From Acetivibrio thermocellus ATCC 27405 (GTDB lineage Bacteria > Bacillota > Clostridia > Acetivibrionales > Acetivibrionaceae), in assembly GCF_000015865.1 (NCBI RefSeq), contig NC_009012.1, positions 1,977,081 through 2,041,080 of the forward strand: a DNA stretch of 64,000 nt, given 5' to 3'. Below are positions 17,466 through 27,071 of the stretch, piece by piece (position 1 is the stretch's first letter; every line of letters begins with the position of its first letter). Under the pieces are notes generated by a model. The model was given only the letters and a program-made list of their open reading frames with translations. It was not told the origin of the DNA and did not search any database. The position numbers were made by a program, and so were the translations under genes.

Positions 17466-18170
17466 TTATAATTCCTCCTTCACTGTCAGTTTAAGATAGA
17501 GTTCATCAAGGTTGGGAACCCGGAAGTCCTGGCATAGCTTATTCGGCGTGCCTTCTGCAAGCGCCTGGCCGTTGTTTATCATTACCACACGGTGAGCGAT
17601 TTTGGATACTTCCTCCATGTCATGGGAAGTAAACACAATCGCTGTACCGGATTGATTGAGGGAAGCAATCAACTGTCTGATTTCATGCCTTGCCCTGAGG
17701 TCAAGTCCCGCCGTCGGTTCATCCAGTACAATCAGATCAGGTTGATGCATTGTGGCGACAGCAATGGCAAGACGCTTCTGCTGCCCTGTAGATAACCGTA
17801 TGGCAGGTGTCTTACCGGCTTCAGTCAGGTTACATGCCTCCAGTTTTTCATGAAGCTGCGTTTTGCTCAACTTCACACGGTACATTGCAGCAAACAGCCT
17901 AAGATTTTCCTCCGCCGTACAGCCTTCAAAAAACGGCGTGGACTGAAGCTGAACGCCGATATGGGCCCGGTAATCCTCACGCCAATACGCGACGCTTCCG
18001 GCATCAGGCATTAAAATACCAATTAGTATTAAAATAGTGGTGGTCTTTCCGGCTCCGTTGGGACCAATCAGTGCCAATATCTCTCCCTGTTTAATCTCCA
18101 GATTTACCCCCCTTACAACCTCGCGATTACGGAAACGCTTGGTCAGGGCTTTTGCGGTGATAAGCTTCAT
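17466..18170 (-). CDS. ABC exporter ATPase
   Basis: A 234-aa nucleotide-binding subunit. Walker A is GPNGAGKTTT, signature LSTGQQKRLAIA, Walker B LIVLDEPTAGLD, and the switch His lies in FTSHDME. It belongs to the CcmA/DrrA-like exporter class and pairs with the permease encoded directly downstream. It starts at ATG 18170 behind AAAGGAGAGATAGTT. The region before it carries CAACGTTG and the partial palindrome AAACTACGTTT, candidate sites for the lost TetR regulator. Confidence 0.92.
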   Translation of the reverse strand: MKLITAKALTKRFRNREVVRGVNLEIKQGEILALIGPNGAGKTTTILILIGILMPDAGSVAYWREDYRAHIGVQLQSTPFFEGCTAEENLRLFAAMYRVKLSKTQLHEKLEACNLTEAGKTPAIRLSTGQQKRLAIAVATMHQPDLIVLDEPTAGLDLRARHEIRQLIASLNQSGTAIVFTSHDMEEVSKIAHRVVMINNGQALAEGTPNKLCQDFRVPNLDELYLKLTVKEEL

Positions 18171-18252
18171 AACTATCTCTCCTTTACTAAACGTAGTTTA
18201 TACAACGTTGACTATTTTGATATTTTTTTCTCCCCCACAAGGAGGGAGAAGA

Positions 18253-18405
18253 TTATTCTTGCGAATTCAACAGCAGCATTGCTTTCGAAATAAAATCCTG
18301 CTGCTGGCGGATGATTGCGAACATATTTTCAAAAATAAGCTTTGTCATTGAGGGGACATTGTCGTTCAGCGCTTTGCTTTTTGCTTTGAGGCCTTCCCCA
18401 AGAAC
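18253..18405 (-). pseudogene. C-terminal fragment of a TetR-like regulator
   Basis: An open frame of about 50 codons ends at TAA 18255-18253. It reads VLGEGLKAKSKALNDNVP... then LIFENMFAIIRQQQDF and AMLLLNSQE. This resembles the last helix of TetR-family repressors, and its position upstream of a two-gene ABC exporter on the same strand is where such a regulator is expected. The frame is lost at the junction with the recombinase fragment near 18405. Assignment rests on a short stretch. Confidence 0.4.
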
Positions 18406-18408
18406 TAG

Positions 18409-19041
18409 AACCGTTATCCCTTTTCAGGCAAAATCATCTGCGGCCAGTGCGGTGGCACATTTAAACGCAGAAGTCACTCAAGCGGAAGGCATCGAATTGC
18501 TTGGTGCTGTTCCACTCATATTGCAGACATCAAGAAATGCTCTATGAAATATGTGCCGGAGTCCGATTTCGAATACGCATTTGTCACCATGATGAACAAG
18601 CTCATTTTCGGACATGCGGTTGTTCTAAAACCATTGTTAGTCAGTCTGCGTAGAATGAGTTCCGATGATACTTTGGAGAGCATTCAGGCGATTGACAAGA
18701 AACTCGAAGAAAATGTGGAACAGCGAAATGTACTGGTTGGGCTAATGACCAAAAAATATCTTGAGCCTGCCGTTTACAATAAGAGCAATAATGAATTGTT
18801 GCAAGAGGCAGAACGCCTGCGCCGCCAAAAGGAATCCATAACGCGCTTCTTGAATAATGACTTCCAAAACCTAAGTGAAGTCAGTGCTCTGCTGCAATAT
18901 GCTACCAAAGCATCAATGCTGGAGGGCTTTGACGGTGAATTGTTTGCCCGTTTTGTGGAGAGGGTTCTTGTTTATTCACGAGCGGAAATTGGATTCGAAC
19001 TAAAATGCGGCATTACGCTAAAAGAAAGGTTGGTGGGATAA
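18409..19041 (+). pseudogene. Large serine recombinase, C-terminal fragment
   Basis: The frame is open from just after a TAG at 18406. It begins NRYPFSGKIICGQCGG, the start of the recombinase zinc-ribbon domain (CGQCGGTFKRR...WCCSTH...KKC), followed by a long coiled-coil region (about 80-160) and the usual C-terminal RVLVYSRAEIGFELKCGI strand. The N-terminal catalytic and recombinase domains are missing. The break abuts the TetR-like remnant, so the deletion or insertion joint is near 18405. The next recombinase gene starts directly after its TAA. Confidence 0.85.
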
Positions 19042-19473
19042 ATGAGCCATATACCATTTGGCTACCGTATTGAAAACGGAAAGGCCGTAATTGATAAAGA
19101 GGCTGCAGAACAGATTAAAACATTATTTGAATCTTACCTGAGCGGCGATTCCTTGGATACGGCCGCAAAGAAAGCAGGTATTAAAGCTTTCCATTCCGGT
19201 ATCGGAAGAATGCTACGAAATACCCGATACCTCGGTGATGAGTTTTATCCGCCGATTATTGACAACGACACTTTCAATACTGCCGAAGCAGAACGAATTA
19301 TGCGGGCGGAAAGACTCGGCCGTACCAAAAAGTTTATACAAGAAAAAGAGGTCGTTTATCCTACCACCTTCCGCATGAAAGAAGGAACAGAGGAACTCGA
19401 CGACCCCTTCGGGCAGGCGGAATACGCCTACAGTTTAATTGAAATGGAGGTGAACAAGAATGGCAGTCAGTAA
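19042..19473 (+). CDS. Recombinase-like protein lacking the catalytic domain
   Basis: A 143-aa protein that matches only the central Recombinase domain ([30 protein letters not shown]...[21 protein letters not shown]). It has neither the N-terminal resolvase domain with Ser nor the zinc ribbon. Such short proteins are typically found between two full serine recombinases in some Firmicutes integrative elements and may act as accessory or directionality factors (inference). Its end overlaps the next gene's start by 14 bases, and its start abuts the upstream stop, so all three are translated as one unit. Confidence 0.8.
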   Translation: MSHIPFGYRIENGKAVIDKEAAEQIKTLFESYLSGDSLDTAAKKAGIKAFHSGIGRMLRNTRYLGDEFYPPIIDNDTFNTAEAERIMRAERLGRTKKFIQEKEVVYPTTFRMKEGTEELDDPFGQAEYAYSLIEMEVNKNGSQ

Positions 19474-21028
19474 AAATGTCACAGTGATTCCGGCAAGAAA
19501 GCATACTCGCAAGAGCAAGGACGAGGAAAAACCGAAACTGCGCGTTGCTGCTTACTGCCGTGTTTCCACAGACAGCGAGGAGCAGGCTACCAGCTATGAC
19601 ACACAGATTGAGCATTACACTGCCTACATACAAGGGCACCCCGACTGGATGCTGGCAGGAATATTTGCTGATGACGGCATTTCCGGTACCAATACTAAGA
19701 AGCGTGAAGAATTCAACCGCATGATTGACGAGTGTATGGCCGGTAATATCGATATGATCATTACAAAGTCCATCAGCCGCTTTGCGCGAAACACGCTGGA
19801 CTGTTTGAAGTATATCCGCCAACTAAAGGACAAGAACATTCCGGTCTATTTTGAGAAAGAAAACATAAACACCATGGATTCCAAGGGCGAGGTTATGCTC
19901 ACAATTATGGCATCTCTTGCGCAGCAGGAAAGCCAGTCCTTAAGTCAGAATGTGAAACTGGGTTTGCAGTATCGTTACCAACAAGGCGAAATACAAGTCA
20001 ACTGTGCACGGTTCCTCGGTTATACCAAGGATGAGAATAAGCGCCTTGTGGTTGTGCCCGAAGAAGCTGAAATCGTAAAGCGCATTTATCGAGAATACCT
20101 TGAGGGTGCAAGTATGCTGAAGATTGCCCGTGGGTTAGAGGCCGACGGTATCTTAAACGGTGCAGGCAATGAGCGCTGGCACACCAGTAACATTAATAAT
20201 ATTCTGCGAAACGAAAAGTACATCGGAGATGCGCTCTTGCAGAAAACCTACACGGTTGATTTTCTTACAAAAAAGCGGGTTAAGAACAACGGTATCGTTC
20301 CGCAGTACTATGTAGAGAACAGCCATGAAGCCATCATCCCGCGTGAAGTTTTCATGCAGGTGCAGGAAGAGCTTATCCGCCGCCGTATTGTGCACACAAG
20401 CCCAAACGGAAAGACCAGAACCTTCAGCAGCAACCACGTCTTTGCTCAGATAATCATCTGCGGCAAATGCGGTGAGGTTTTTCGCAGGGTACATTGGAAC
20501 AACAGAGGTAAAAAGTCCATCGTCTGGCGCTGTGTCAGCCGGTTAGAAAACACCGGCCTATTCTGCGATGCCCGCACGGTACTGGAGAGCACCATCGAGC
20601 AAGTGCTAGTCACCGCCATTAATCAGACGCTTTGCGACAAAGACTCTTTCCTCACAACTCTACGGGATAACATCGCCACCATCATAAATCGTGAAAGCGA
20701 CAAGGCCTTAGCGGATATCGATAAGCGGTTGGAGGAGTTGCAAACGGAACTTCTAAAATTGGCCACTTCCAATGCGGATTATGAAAAGGTTGGCGATGAG
20801 ATTCACAGCCTGCGCGATCAGAAGCAAAAGCTGCAGGTTGAAAATGCCAACCGTGATGAACTCAAAAAGCAGATTGCTGATATGAGCACATTCCTAAAGA
20901 AGCAGTCCACCGCCCTCGCCGAATACGACAAGCAGCTTGTTCGGAGGTTGATTGATAAGGTCACGGTCTTCGAGGATAAATTCACCGTGGAATTCAAGTC
21001 CGGCGTGACGGTGGATGTGGATGAATAA
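19460..21028 (+). CDS. Large serine recombinase (site-specific integrase)
   Basis: A 522-aa intact recombinase. The catalytic serine is S36 in [12 protein letters not shown], with further resolvase motifs [13 protein letters not shown] and [13 protein letters not shown] Recombinase domain (about 190-290), a zinc ribbon ([10 protein letters not shown]...WRC), a coiled coil (about 395-480) and the C-terminal beta strand ([16 protein letters not shown]) follow. It probably excised or integrated the element that destroyed the TetR-like gene. A GGAGGTGAACAAG ribosome binding site precedes ATG 19460. Confidence 0.92.
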   Translation: MAVSKNVTVIPARKHTRKSKDEEKPKLRVAAYCRVSTDSEEQATSYDTQIEHYTAYIQGHPDWMLAGIFADDGISGTNTKKREEFNRMIDECMAGNIDMIITKSISRFARNTLDCLKYIRQLKDKNIPVYFEKENINTMDSKGEVMLTIMASLAQQESQSLSQNVKLGLQYRYQQGEIQVNCARFLGYTKDENKRLVVVPEEAEIVKRIYREYLEGASMLKIARGLEADGILNGAGNERWHTSNINNILRNEKYIGDALLQKTYTVDFLTKKRVKNNGIVPQYYVENSHEAIIPREVFMQVQEELIRRRIVHTSPNGKTRTFSSNHVFAQIIICGKCGEVFRRVHWNNRGKKSIVWRCVSRLENTGLFCDARTVLESTIEQVLVTAINQTLCDKDSFLTTLRDNIATIINRESDKALADIDKRLEELQTELLKLATSNADYEKVGDEIHSLRDQKQKLQVENANRDELKKQIADMSTFLKKQSTALAEYDKQLVRRLIDKVTVFEDKFTVEFKSGVTVDVDE

Positions 21029-21044
21029 GCCTGAAAACAAACAA

Positions 21045-21085
21045 GGCACTCTACGAAATTAGAACGTAGGGTGCCCTGTTTTATT
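21045..21085 (+). terminator. Rho-independent terminator after the recombinase module
   Basis: GGCACTCTACG (21045-21055) pairs with CGTAGGGTGCC (21065-21075), with a 9-base loop, followed by CTGTTTTATTT. It ends the recombinase operon. Confidence 0.8.
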
Positions 21086-21109
21086 TGGATTTAGATTTGT
21101 GGTTAATCC

Positions 21110-21706
21110 TCACATTTCTTTGTTGAAAGCCCTTATTCTTTCAAGCATAAAAATCAACCAAACAAATGAAATAACAAAGATTGCCCTCTGCCATATGCCA
21201 GAGTAATTTGGCAGGCAACTCATTAGCACTGAAAGAATTGTTGCTGTAAACCCAACGGCTATGTCTATGATCCAATACCTCACGGCTTTTTCTATAAAAG
21301 CTGATGACACTGCATAAATAGCGAACGAAAATCCCACAATTGTTGCGAAAATCGAATGTAGTTTATCTTCAATAGAATTAAAAATAACACCTTCAATAAT
21401 TGGCGCATGCCGAAATATTCCTGTGAGCATGAGGCTCAATCCAAAAATGCTTAATAAAATTTTATGAAACAAAAATCTCCTCAAATGCAGCCAAGCTTCT
21501 AATATGCATGTAATTCCGACAAGTATAAAAGAGATATTCATAATCCATGCGTTAGGTGAACTCTGCGCCCCCAAATGACTTGTGGTATTTTTAATAATCG
21601 AATATGTATCAACACTGTAAAATGGAAGTGCAAACATGATCGTCAGCAGCAATAAGAAAGCATAAAGCAGATATCTAAAATCGGATAATTTACTTTTTCC
21701 CCTCAC
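21110..21706 (-). CDS. DUF998-family membrane protein
   Basis: A 198-aa protein with six predicted membrane segments. It matches DUF998 proteins in layout, with a conserved-looking TTSHLGAQSSPNAWIMN loop after helix 1 and GIFRHAPIIEGVIFNSIEDKLHSIFATIVG in the middle (the His and Asp/Glu residues of the family). The function of DUF998 is unknown. It is monocistronic on the minus strand. Confidence 0.7.
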   Translation of the reverse strand: MRGKSKLSDFRYLLYAFLLLLTIMFALPFYSVDTYSIIKNTTSHLGAQSSPNAWIMNISFILVGITCILEAWLHLRRFLFHKILLSIFGLSLMLTGIFRHAPIIEGVIFNSIEDKLHSIFATIVGFSFAIYAVSSAFIEKAVRYWIIDIAVGFTATILSVLMSCLPNYSGIWQRAIFVISFVWLIFMLERIRAFNKEM

Positions 21707-22097
21707 TGTTTTTTCTCCTTACTTAGAGTGAACTCCTTACAAGAACCTGTCTTGCTTGAAATTTTCCGGTCACTTTGTTACTGCAAAATCGTAAGCTTCT
21801 TTAATCCAATTCATGAGCTCGGTATCAATTTCGCTACGATTTTGGATGATGAGATGATGCATCCAGCGGTTTGGATATGGTTCCGTAGCTTCCACAATTC
21901 GAGGTGAATCAAGGTGATAGGACAGTCCAAATGATACAATGATATAGATATCCGGCCGGTCTTTCATCTTACGAATCGGTAGCCATACAAACGCAAATTG
22001 ATGCTTGTTGGAAAAAGAGATCTGCGATTTTTGAATCTTTATAATGATACCAAAAATTAAGACAGACAAAACAGCCCAAATAAGTTAGAATGGAACT

Positions 22098-22391
22098 ATG
22101 GAAAAGAGAAAACATTTTACACCTGAACAAAAAGCAAAAATAGTGATTGAGGTCATCAAGGGAGAAAGAACGCTGAATGAGATTGCTGCAGAATATGGAA
22201 TTCATCCAAACCTGTTAAGTCGCTGGAAGACTGAATTCATAAGCAATGCGGGCAGAGTATTCAGCAAGGAAACTGATGAAGTAGAGAAGGTCAAACAGTC
22301 GTATGAAAAGGAGAAGGACGAACTGCTTAAGCAAATTGGTCAACTATCATATGAGGTTGCCTGGCTTAAAAAAAAATCTGGCCTCCTCTAA
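22098..22391 (+). CDS. IS3-family transposase OrfA (copy 3)
   Basis: A 97-aa HTH protein, identical to the other copies; the frameshift A-run lies at 22367-22376. Confidence 0.93.
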   Translation: MEKRKHFTPEQKAKIVIEVIKGERTLNEIAAEYGIHPNLLSRWKTEFISNAGRVFSKETDEVEKVKQSYEKEKDELLKQIGQLSYEVAWLKKKSGLL

Positions 22392-23250
22392 ATCCCGAGA
22401 AGACCGCATGAAAATGATTGATAGAAATGAGAAGAAACTCAGCATAACAAGGCAAGCAGAATTATTGAGCTTAAACCGTACGAGCGTTTACTACAAGCCT
22501 GCTCCGGTAAATGAGGAGGAATACCTGATTAAGCGTATCATTGATGAAATTTACGCGTCTTATCCGGAATATGGCTATCGCAGGATGACAAGTATATTGA
22601 ACAAGGATTATCACATTCATATCAATCGAAAACGGACCCGGCGTTATATGAGGGAAATGGGCATACATGGATTCTGTCCTGGCCCCAACCTCAGCAAACG
22701 AATACATGGTAAGAATTTGTATCCATATCTGTTGAGAAACTTGAAAATTGATCATCCTAATCAGGTATGGTCCATAGATGTGACCTATTGCCGAATGAAA
22801 CGCGGTTTCATGTATATGGTTGCAATAATAGACTGGTATTCTCGGTATATTGTTGGGTTTGAACTATCAAACACTCTTGATAAGACATTCGTCATAGAAG
22901 CAATCCAAAAGGCCATAAAGCGATATGGCAAGCCTGAAATCATGAACAGTGATCAAGGCTCACAGTTTACCAGTGATGATTACATAAATCTATTAAAAAA
23001 TAACGGTATCAAAATATCTATGGATGGAAAAGGAAGAGCATTAGACAACCAAAGGATAGAACGATTTTTCCGTTCCTACAAGTGGGAGAAACTTTATCTT
23101 GAAGAGTGCGAAACGGTACAACAACTTAGACAAATCACAAAGGAATATGTGGAGCACTATAACCATAGGAGACCGCACCAGTCATTGGATTACAAAACAC
23201 CGGCAGAGTATTACTTTGGAGGATATGACCAGCTACTGGCAGTTGTATAG
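22303..23250 (+). CDS. IS3-family transposase OrfB (copy 3)
   Basis: A 315-aa DDE transposase, identical to copy 1. Confidence 0.93.
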   Translation: MKRRRTNCLSKLVNYHMRLPGLKKNLASSKSREDRMKMIDRNEKKLSITRQAELLSLNRTSVYYKPAPVNEEEYLIKRIIDEIYASYPEYGYRRMTSILNKDYHIHINRKRTRRYMREMGIHGFCPGPNLSKRIHGKNLYPYLLRNLKIDHPNQVWSIDVTYCRMKRGFMYMVAIIDWYSRYIVGFELSNTLDKTFVIEAIQKAIKRYGKPEIMNSDQGSQFTSDDYINLLKNNGIKISMDGKGRALDNQRIERFFRSYKWEKLYLEECETVQQLRQITKEYVEHYNHRRPHQSLDYKTPAEYYFGGYDQLLAVV

Positions 23251-23639
23251 AATTATGGGGCTCCGCCCCAAACCCCGTCCTCACCGGAAGGCAGCCGGTC
23301 TGTCATAACAGACCGGAAAGCAAAAGGATATATGTCCAAAGGATGTCAAGGGTCAAGATGAACTCGCTTACGCTCGCCCTTGACATCCTCCAACAGAGTG
23401 CACAGTTGTAAAGATTATACAAAATTAAGAAAGGAGAGCTAACTTAGAAAAGCTAAAAAACTGTCTTGACAATGGGGAGCATTATACTTTATCTGAACGT
23501 CAGGATATTCGGCTAAGACTTTTTCTGCAAACATTTTATACAACGGCAATGCCTGCGGTATCTTATCAAAAAACGAACCCGTATAATGATACCAAAAATT
23601 AAGACAGACAAAACAGCCCAAATAAGTTAGAATGGAACT

Positions 23640-23933
23640 ATGGAAAAGAGAAAACATTTTACACCTGAACAAAAAGCAAAAATAGTGATTGAGGTCATCA
23701 AGGGAGAAAGAACGCTGAATGAGATTGCTGCAGAATATGGAATTCATCCAAACCTGTTAAGTCGCTGGAAGACTGAATTCATAAGCAATGCGGGCAGAGT
23801 ATTCAGCAAGGAAACTGATGAAGTAGAGAAGGTCAAACAGTCGTATGAAAAGGAGAAGGACGAACTGCTTAAGCAAATTGGTCAACTATCATATGAGGTT
23901 GCCTGGCTTAAAAAAAAATCTGGCCTCCTCTAA
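23640..23933 (+). CDS. IS3-family transposase OrfA (copy 4)
   Basis: A 97-aa protein identical to the other OrfA copies. Confidence 0.93.
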   Translation: MEKRKHFTPEQKAKIVIEVIKGERTLNEIAAEYGIHPNLLSRWKTEFISNAGRVFSKETDEVEKVKQSYEKEKDELLKQIGQLSYEVAWLKKKSGLL

Positions 23934-24792
23934 ATCCCGAGAAGACCGCATGAAAATGATTGATAGAAATGAGAAGAAACTCAGCATAACAAGGCAAGCA
24001 GAATTATTGAGCTTAAACCGTACGAGCGTTTACTACAAGCCTGCTCCGGTAAATGAGGAGGAATACCTGATTAAGCGTATCATTGATGAAATTTACGCGT
24101 CTTATCCGGAATATGGCTATCGCAGGATGACAAGTATATTGAACAAGGATTATCACATTCATATCAATCGAAAACGGACCCGGCGTTATATGAGGGAAAT
24201 GGGCATACATGGATTCTGTCCTGGCCCCAACCTCAGCAAACGAATACATGGTAAGAATTTGTATCCATATCTGTTGAGAAACTTGAAAATTGATCATCCT
24301 AATCAGGTATGGTCCATAGATGTGACCTATTGCCGAATGAAACGCGGTTTCATGTATATGGTTGCAATAATAGACTGGTATTCTCGGTATATTGTTGGGT
24401 TTGAACTATCAAACACTCTTGATAAGACATTCGTCATAGAAGCAATCCAAAAGGCCATAAAGCGATATGGCAAGCCTGAAATCATGAACAGTGATCAAGG
24501 CTCACAGTTTACCAGTGATGATTACATAAATCTATTAAAAAATAACGGTATCAAAATATCTATGGATGGAAAAGGAAGAGCATTAGACAACCAAAGGATA
24601 GAACGATTTTTCCGTTCCTACAAGTGGGAGAAACTTTATCTTGAAGAGTGCGAAACGGTACAACAACTTAGACAAATCACAAAGGAATATGTGGAGCACT
24701 ATAACCATAGGAGACCGCACCAGTCATTGGATTACAAAACACCGGCAGAGTATTACTTTGGAGGATATGACCAGCTACTGGCAGTTGTATAG
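23845..24792 (+). CDS. IS3-family transposase OrfB (copy 4)
   Basis: A 315-aa DDE transposase identical to copy 1. Confidence 0.93.
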   Translation: MKRRRTNCLSKLVNYHMRLPGLKKNLASSKSREDRMKMIDRNEKKLSITRQAELLSLNRTSVYYKPAPVNEEEYLIKRIIDEIYASYPEYGYRRMTSILNKDYHIHINRKRTRRYMREMGIHGFCPGPNLSKRIHGKNLYPYLLRNLKIDHPNQVWSIDVTYCRMKRGFMYMVAIIDWYSRYIVGFELSNTLDKTFVIEAIQKAIKRYGKPEIMNSDQGSQFTSDDYINLLKNNGIKISMDGKGRALDNQRIERFFRSYKWEKLYLEECETVQQLRQITKEYVEHYNHRRPHQSLDYKTPAEYYFGGYDQLLAVV

Positions 24793-25186
24793 AATTATGG
24801 GGCTCCGCCCCAAACCCCGTCCTCACCGGAAGGCAGCCGGTCTGTCATAACAGACCGGAAAGCAAAAGGATATATGTCCAAAGGATGTCAAGGGTCAAGA
24901 TGAACTCGCTTACGCTCGCCCTTGACATCCTCCAACAGAGTGCACAGTTGTAAAGATTATACAAAATTAAGAAAGGAGAGCTAACTTAGAAAAGCTAAAA
25001 AACTGTCTTGACAATGGGGAGCATTATACCGTTTCTATATACATCTATTTTCACCACCGATAAATTAAATGTGTCTAACTGCCATCTACCAACGATATAA
25101 GTCCATCTATTCAACACCACGGCTAACAAAGATCAATGCATATTTCAGTCATGTTGATTTGCCTATTCTGCAACTTAATAATACCT

Positions 25187-25246
25187 ACATCCAAACCGAG
25201 CACACAACCTCGGCAAAATTAAAAAGCATCTTACTTGACCACTCGC
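25187..25246. repeat. Diverged unit of the ACATCYAAYCTGACCAC repeat
   Basis: ACATCCAAACCGAGCACACA followed by a second half ending CTTGACCACTCGC. It aligns over its length, with substitutions, to the well-conserved units at 26045-26107 and 28732-28793. It lies in the gene-free gap between IS3 copy 4 and the CPBP protease gene. Confidence 0.5.
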
Positions 25247-25316
25247 AACCCCGGGATTCTATTCTGCTCTGTCAGCAAGCACCAATAGCTAAGCTGAAAA
25301 CGGCTTTAGGATCTGA

Positions 25317-26003
25317 TCATAATATGGAAACCCATAATACAATCATGGCATCGTACACCCCATGGGCAATAATCAGCGAAAGCAGGGTACAACCTTTAAT
25401 TTTCTCTCTAAATATACAGTAGAGAAATCCAATAAATGCCGTCATAAAAATCTGAATAATATTTCCGTTGAATATATGAAACAACCCAAACAGCAAAGAT
25501 GATATAATGATAGCAAACCACTTAGAGTTTTTGATTGCCAATAATTTGTGGAATATGTAACCGCGAAAGACCAATTCCTCAGCAAGAGCAACTCCCAATA
25601 TTGCATAGATAAATTGATAAACGAATTGATATGTCTGCGTGTAAGTTGTGTTTCCAACCATATCTTTAAAGCCAAGTATGATGGGGAGAACAGTCAAAAC
25701 TAATGACATAGCTAAAGCAAGTAATACACCGATGCCTATTTGCGGCAGAATTTTTTCTTTTTTGAAGCCGATACTGCTGAGCTTTTCTTTGTTCACAATC
25801 ATTAATATCGCTGGAACGAGGAAAAGCAACCATTGCGTGACAATCATAAGAACCATACGCAATGGCAAAGGGAATGACATCAGTAAATATTGATTAAACA
25901 TCGACAGACCAAACACGGCAACAAATACACCGCAAACAGCTATAACAAGCTGTATCATTGACGATTTCACATTTGACTTAATTATCTCTGTGTGTTTTTC
26001 CAT
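25317..26003 (-). CDS. CPBP-family intramembrane glutamic protease
   Basis: A 228-aa protein with about eight membrane segments. The family motifs are intact: E142-E143-xxx-R147 (AEELVFRGYIF), H176 (FGLFHIF) and H214 (IIAHGVYD). Bacterial CPBP (Abi) proteases are linked to bacteriocin self-immunity and peptide processing, and the substrate here is unknown. It is flanked by repeat units at 25187 and 26045. ATG 26003 follows GAAACGGAGTTTAGTT. Confidence 0.9.
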   Translation of the reverse strand: MEKHTEIIKSNVKSSMIQLVIAVCGVFVAVFGLSMFNQYLLMSFPLPLRMVLMIVTQWLLFLVPAILMIVNKEKLSSIGFKKEKILPQIGIGVLLALAMSLVLTVLPIILGFKDMVGNTTYTQTYQFVYQFIYAILGVALAEELVFRGYIFHKLLAIKNSKWFAIIISSLLFGLFHIFNGNIIQIFMTAFIGFLYCIFREKIKGCTLLSLIIAHGVYDAMIVLWVSIL

Positions 26004-26044
26004 AACTAAACTCCGTTTCTAAAATATTGATATAAAAATTCAAA

Positions 26045-26136
26045 ACATCCAATCTGACCACACAACCTCAAAAACTTCCGAAAAAACATCTAACCTGACC
26101 ACTCGCGAGGATATGACATCCAACCTGACCACTTAA
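26045..26136. repeat. Three direct units of ACATCYAAYCTGACCAC
   Basis: Units start at 26045, 26086 and 26116 (spacing 41 and 30 bp). The first 58 bp match 28732-28789 with one difference (TTCCG/TTCTG), and the last unit ends ACTTAA just as at 28793. There is no coding potential. Together with 28732-28793 they bracket the Vat-methyltransferase-nucleotidyltransferase cassette. Confidence 0.65.
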
Positions 26137-26195
26137 TCGATGATGTAATTCTTGGTTGGCATAAATCTTTTTCGGTTTTTTAAAGTCGATTTGCA

Positions 26196-26381
26196 TTATT
26201 TCGACCTCATCTCTTTCTCAATAAGAGTTAGCGCAATCCGAAGTGCCTTTACCCGCCTGTCGTTTAAAGTTTTTTGTGAAGACTGTAGTCTGCCGCTTTC
26301 CTGCATCTTTTCGCACTTGTGTAACGTTGAAGCAAGGGCGGTCTTCGTCTCTTCCAGTTCCTGTTTTGTGTATTCGTTCAT
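26196..26381 (-). CDS. Small conserved hypothetical protein
   Basis: A 61-aa protein (MNEYTKQELEETKTALASTLHKCEKMQ... LNDRRVKALRIALTLIEKE). This short helical protein type, with the KCEKMQ and L-x-x-RxKALxI-x-x-LI motifs, is common in Firmicutes. Its function is unknown. It overlaps the acetyltransferase stop by 4 bases, so it is translationally coupled to it. Confidence 0.7.
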   Translation of the reverse strand: MNEYTKQELEETKTALASTLHKCEKMQESGRLQSSQKTLNDRRVKALRIALTLIEKEMRSK

Positions 26382-27013
26382 TTTATCTCCTTAATTCTTG
26401 AAAGGTTACCGCTGCACAGTACCTCAAGGTTATCAAATATTTTACGTGCTGGCCAATCCCACCATTTTAATTTCAGCAGATAGTCTATAAGGTCATCGTC
26501 GAATCTTTTCTTAGTAATTCTGACGGGGTTTCCGCCTGCAATATGATAAGCCGGTATGTCCTTTGTAACTACTGAATTGGCAGCTACAATTGCTCCATCA
26601 CCAATATGCACGCCAGGCATTACAGTGACATTTTGACCTATCCACACATCATTTCCTACAACAGTATCTCCTTTGAAAGGTAAATCCCCAAGTGTCGGAG
26701 TTGCCTTTTCCCAACCATGCCCCATGATGTTAAAAGGATAAGTAGTGACGCTGCACATTCTATGATTCGCACCGTTCATTACAAATTCGATACCTTTTGC
26801 TATAGCGCAGAATTTCCCGATGATGAGCTTATCACCTATAAATTCATAGTGATGTGTAACGTGCTCTTCAAATCGTTCCGCACCATTGATATCATCATAG
26901 TAGGTGTAATCGCCTACTATAATGTTTGGACGTGTGATTAAATTTTTAATGTAGCATATGCTTTTGATGTTTTCATTTGGATAAATGGAACTTGGATCTG
27001 GTCCATATTGCAT
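26378..27013 (-). CDS. Vat-type xenobiotic (streptogramin A) O-acetyltransferase
   Basis: A 211-aa protein, start at ATG 27013 (MQYGPDPSSIYPNE) behind GAGGAGGTTTAAT. It is a left-handed beta-helix hexapeptide-repeat acyltransferase of the Vat/CatB type: VMNGANHRM with catalytic H84, TYPFNIMGHGWEK, GDTVVGNDVWIGQNVTVMPGV, GDGAIVAANSVVTKDIPAYHIAGGNP and the C-terminal LKWWDWP helix. Length and motif order match Vat enzymes, which acetylate streptogramin A using acetyl-CoA. The identity to known resistance genes cannot be judged here, so resistance is inference. Operon with the flanking small gene. Confidence 0.88.
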   Translation of the reverse strand: MQYGPDPSSIYPNENIKSICYIKNLITRPNIIVGDYTYYDDINGAERFEEHVTHHYEFIGDKLIIGKFCAIAKGIEFVMNGANHRMCSVTTYPFNIMGHGWEKATPTLGDLPFKGDTVVGNDVWIGQNVTVMPGVHIGDGAIVAANSVVTKDIPAYHIAGGNPVRITKKRFDDDLIDYLLKLKWWDWPARKIFDNLEVLCSGNLSRIKEIK

Positions 27014-27071
27014 ATTAAACCTCCTCGCGCGTTGGCTTTCCGCTATCAACGCTTTCCCAACTCAGATGCTA

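Larger units (their letters stand above)
22040..23486 (+). mobile_element. IS3-family element, copy 3 of 7
   Basis: 1447 bp, duplication CTT at 22037-22039 and 23487-23489. It interrupts the DUF5655 gene in its middle. Confidence 0.95.
23582..25028 (+). mobile_element. IS3-family element, copy 4 of 7
   Basis: 1447 bp, duplication CCG at 23579-23581 and 25029-25031. It interrupts the same DUF5655 gene as copy 3, 95 bp away and in the same orientation, after codon 5. Confidence 0.95.
21770..25044 (-). pseudogene. DUF5655-family gene broken by two IS3 copies
   Basis: Three pieces join in frame once both IS copies and one copy of each 3-bp duplication are removed: 25044-25029 (MYIET, ATG behind GGTGGTGAAA), 23581-23487 (GSFFDKIPQALPLYKMFAEKVLAEYPDVQIK) and 22039-21770 (KIQKSQISFSNKHQFAFVWLP... 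to AYDFAVTK). The rebuilt protein is about 125 aa and has DUF5655 features: the FFxxxPxALPLY start, SQISFSNKHQFAF, YIIVSFGLSYHLDSPRIVEATEPYPNRWMHH. The gene is certainly inactive now. Confidence 0.8.

Noticed and set aside
18226-18252. G/C hairpin CTCCCCC...GGAGGGAG between the ABC and recombinase genes
   Set aside because: The T-run is on the wrong side for termination in either direction, so I did not call it a terminator; it may be a chance structure at the deletion joint.
25069-25422. A 117-codon open frame on the plus strand
   Set aside because: It overlaps the well-supported CPBP protease gene antisense, has no ribosome binding site, and its composition is unlike a protein. It also runs through the dispersed repeat.
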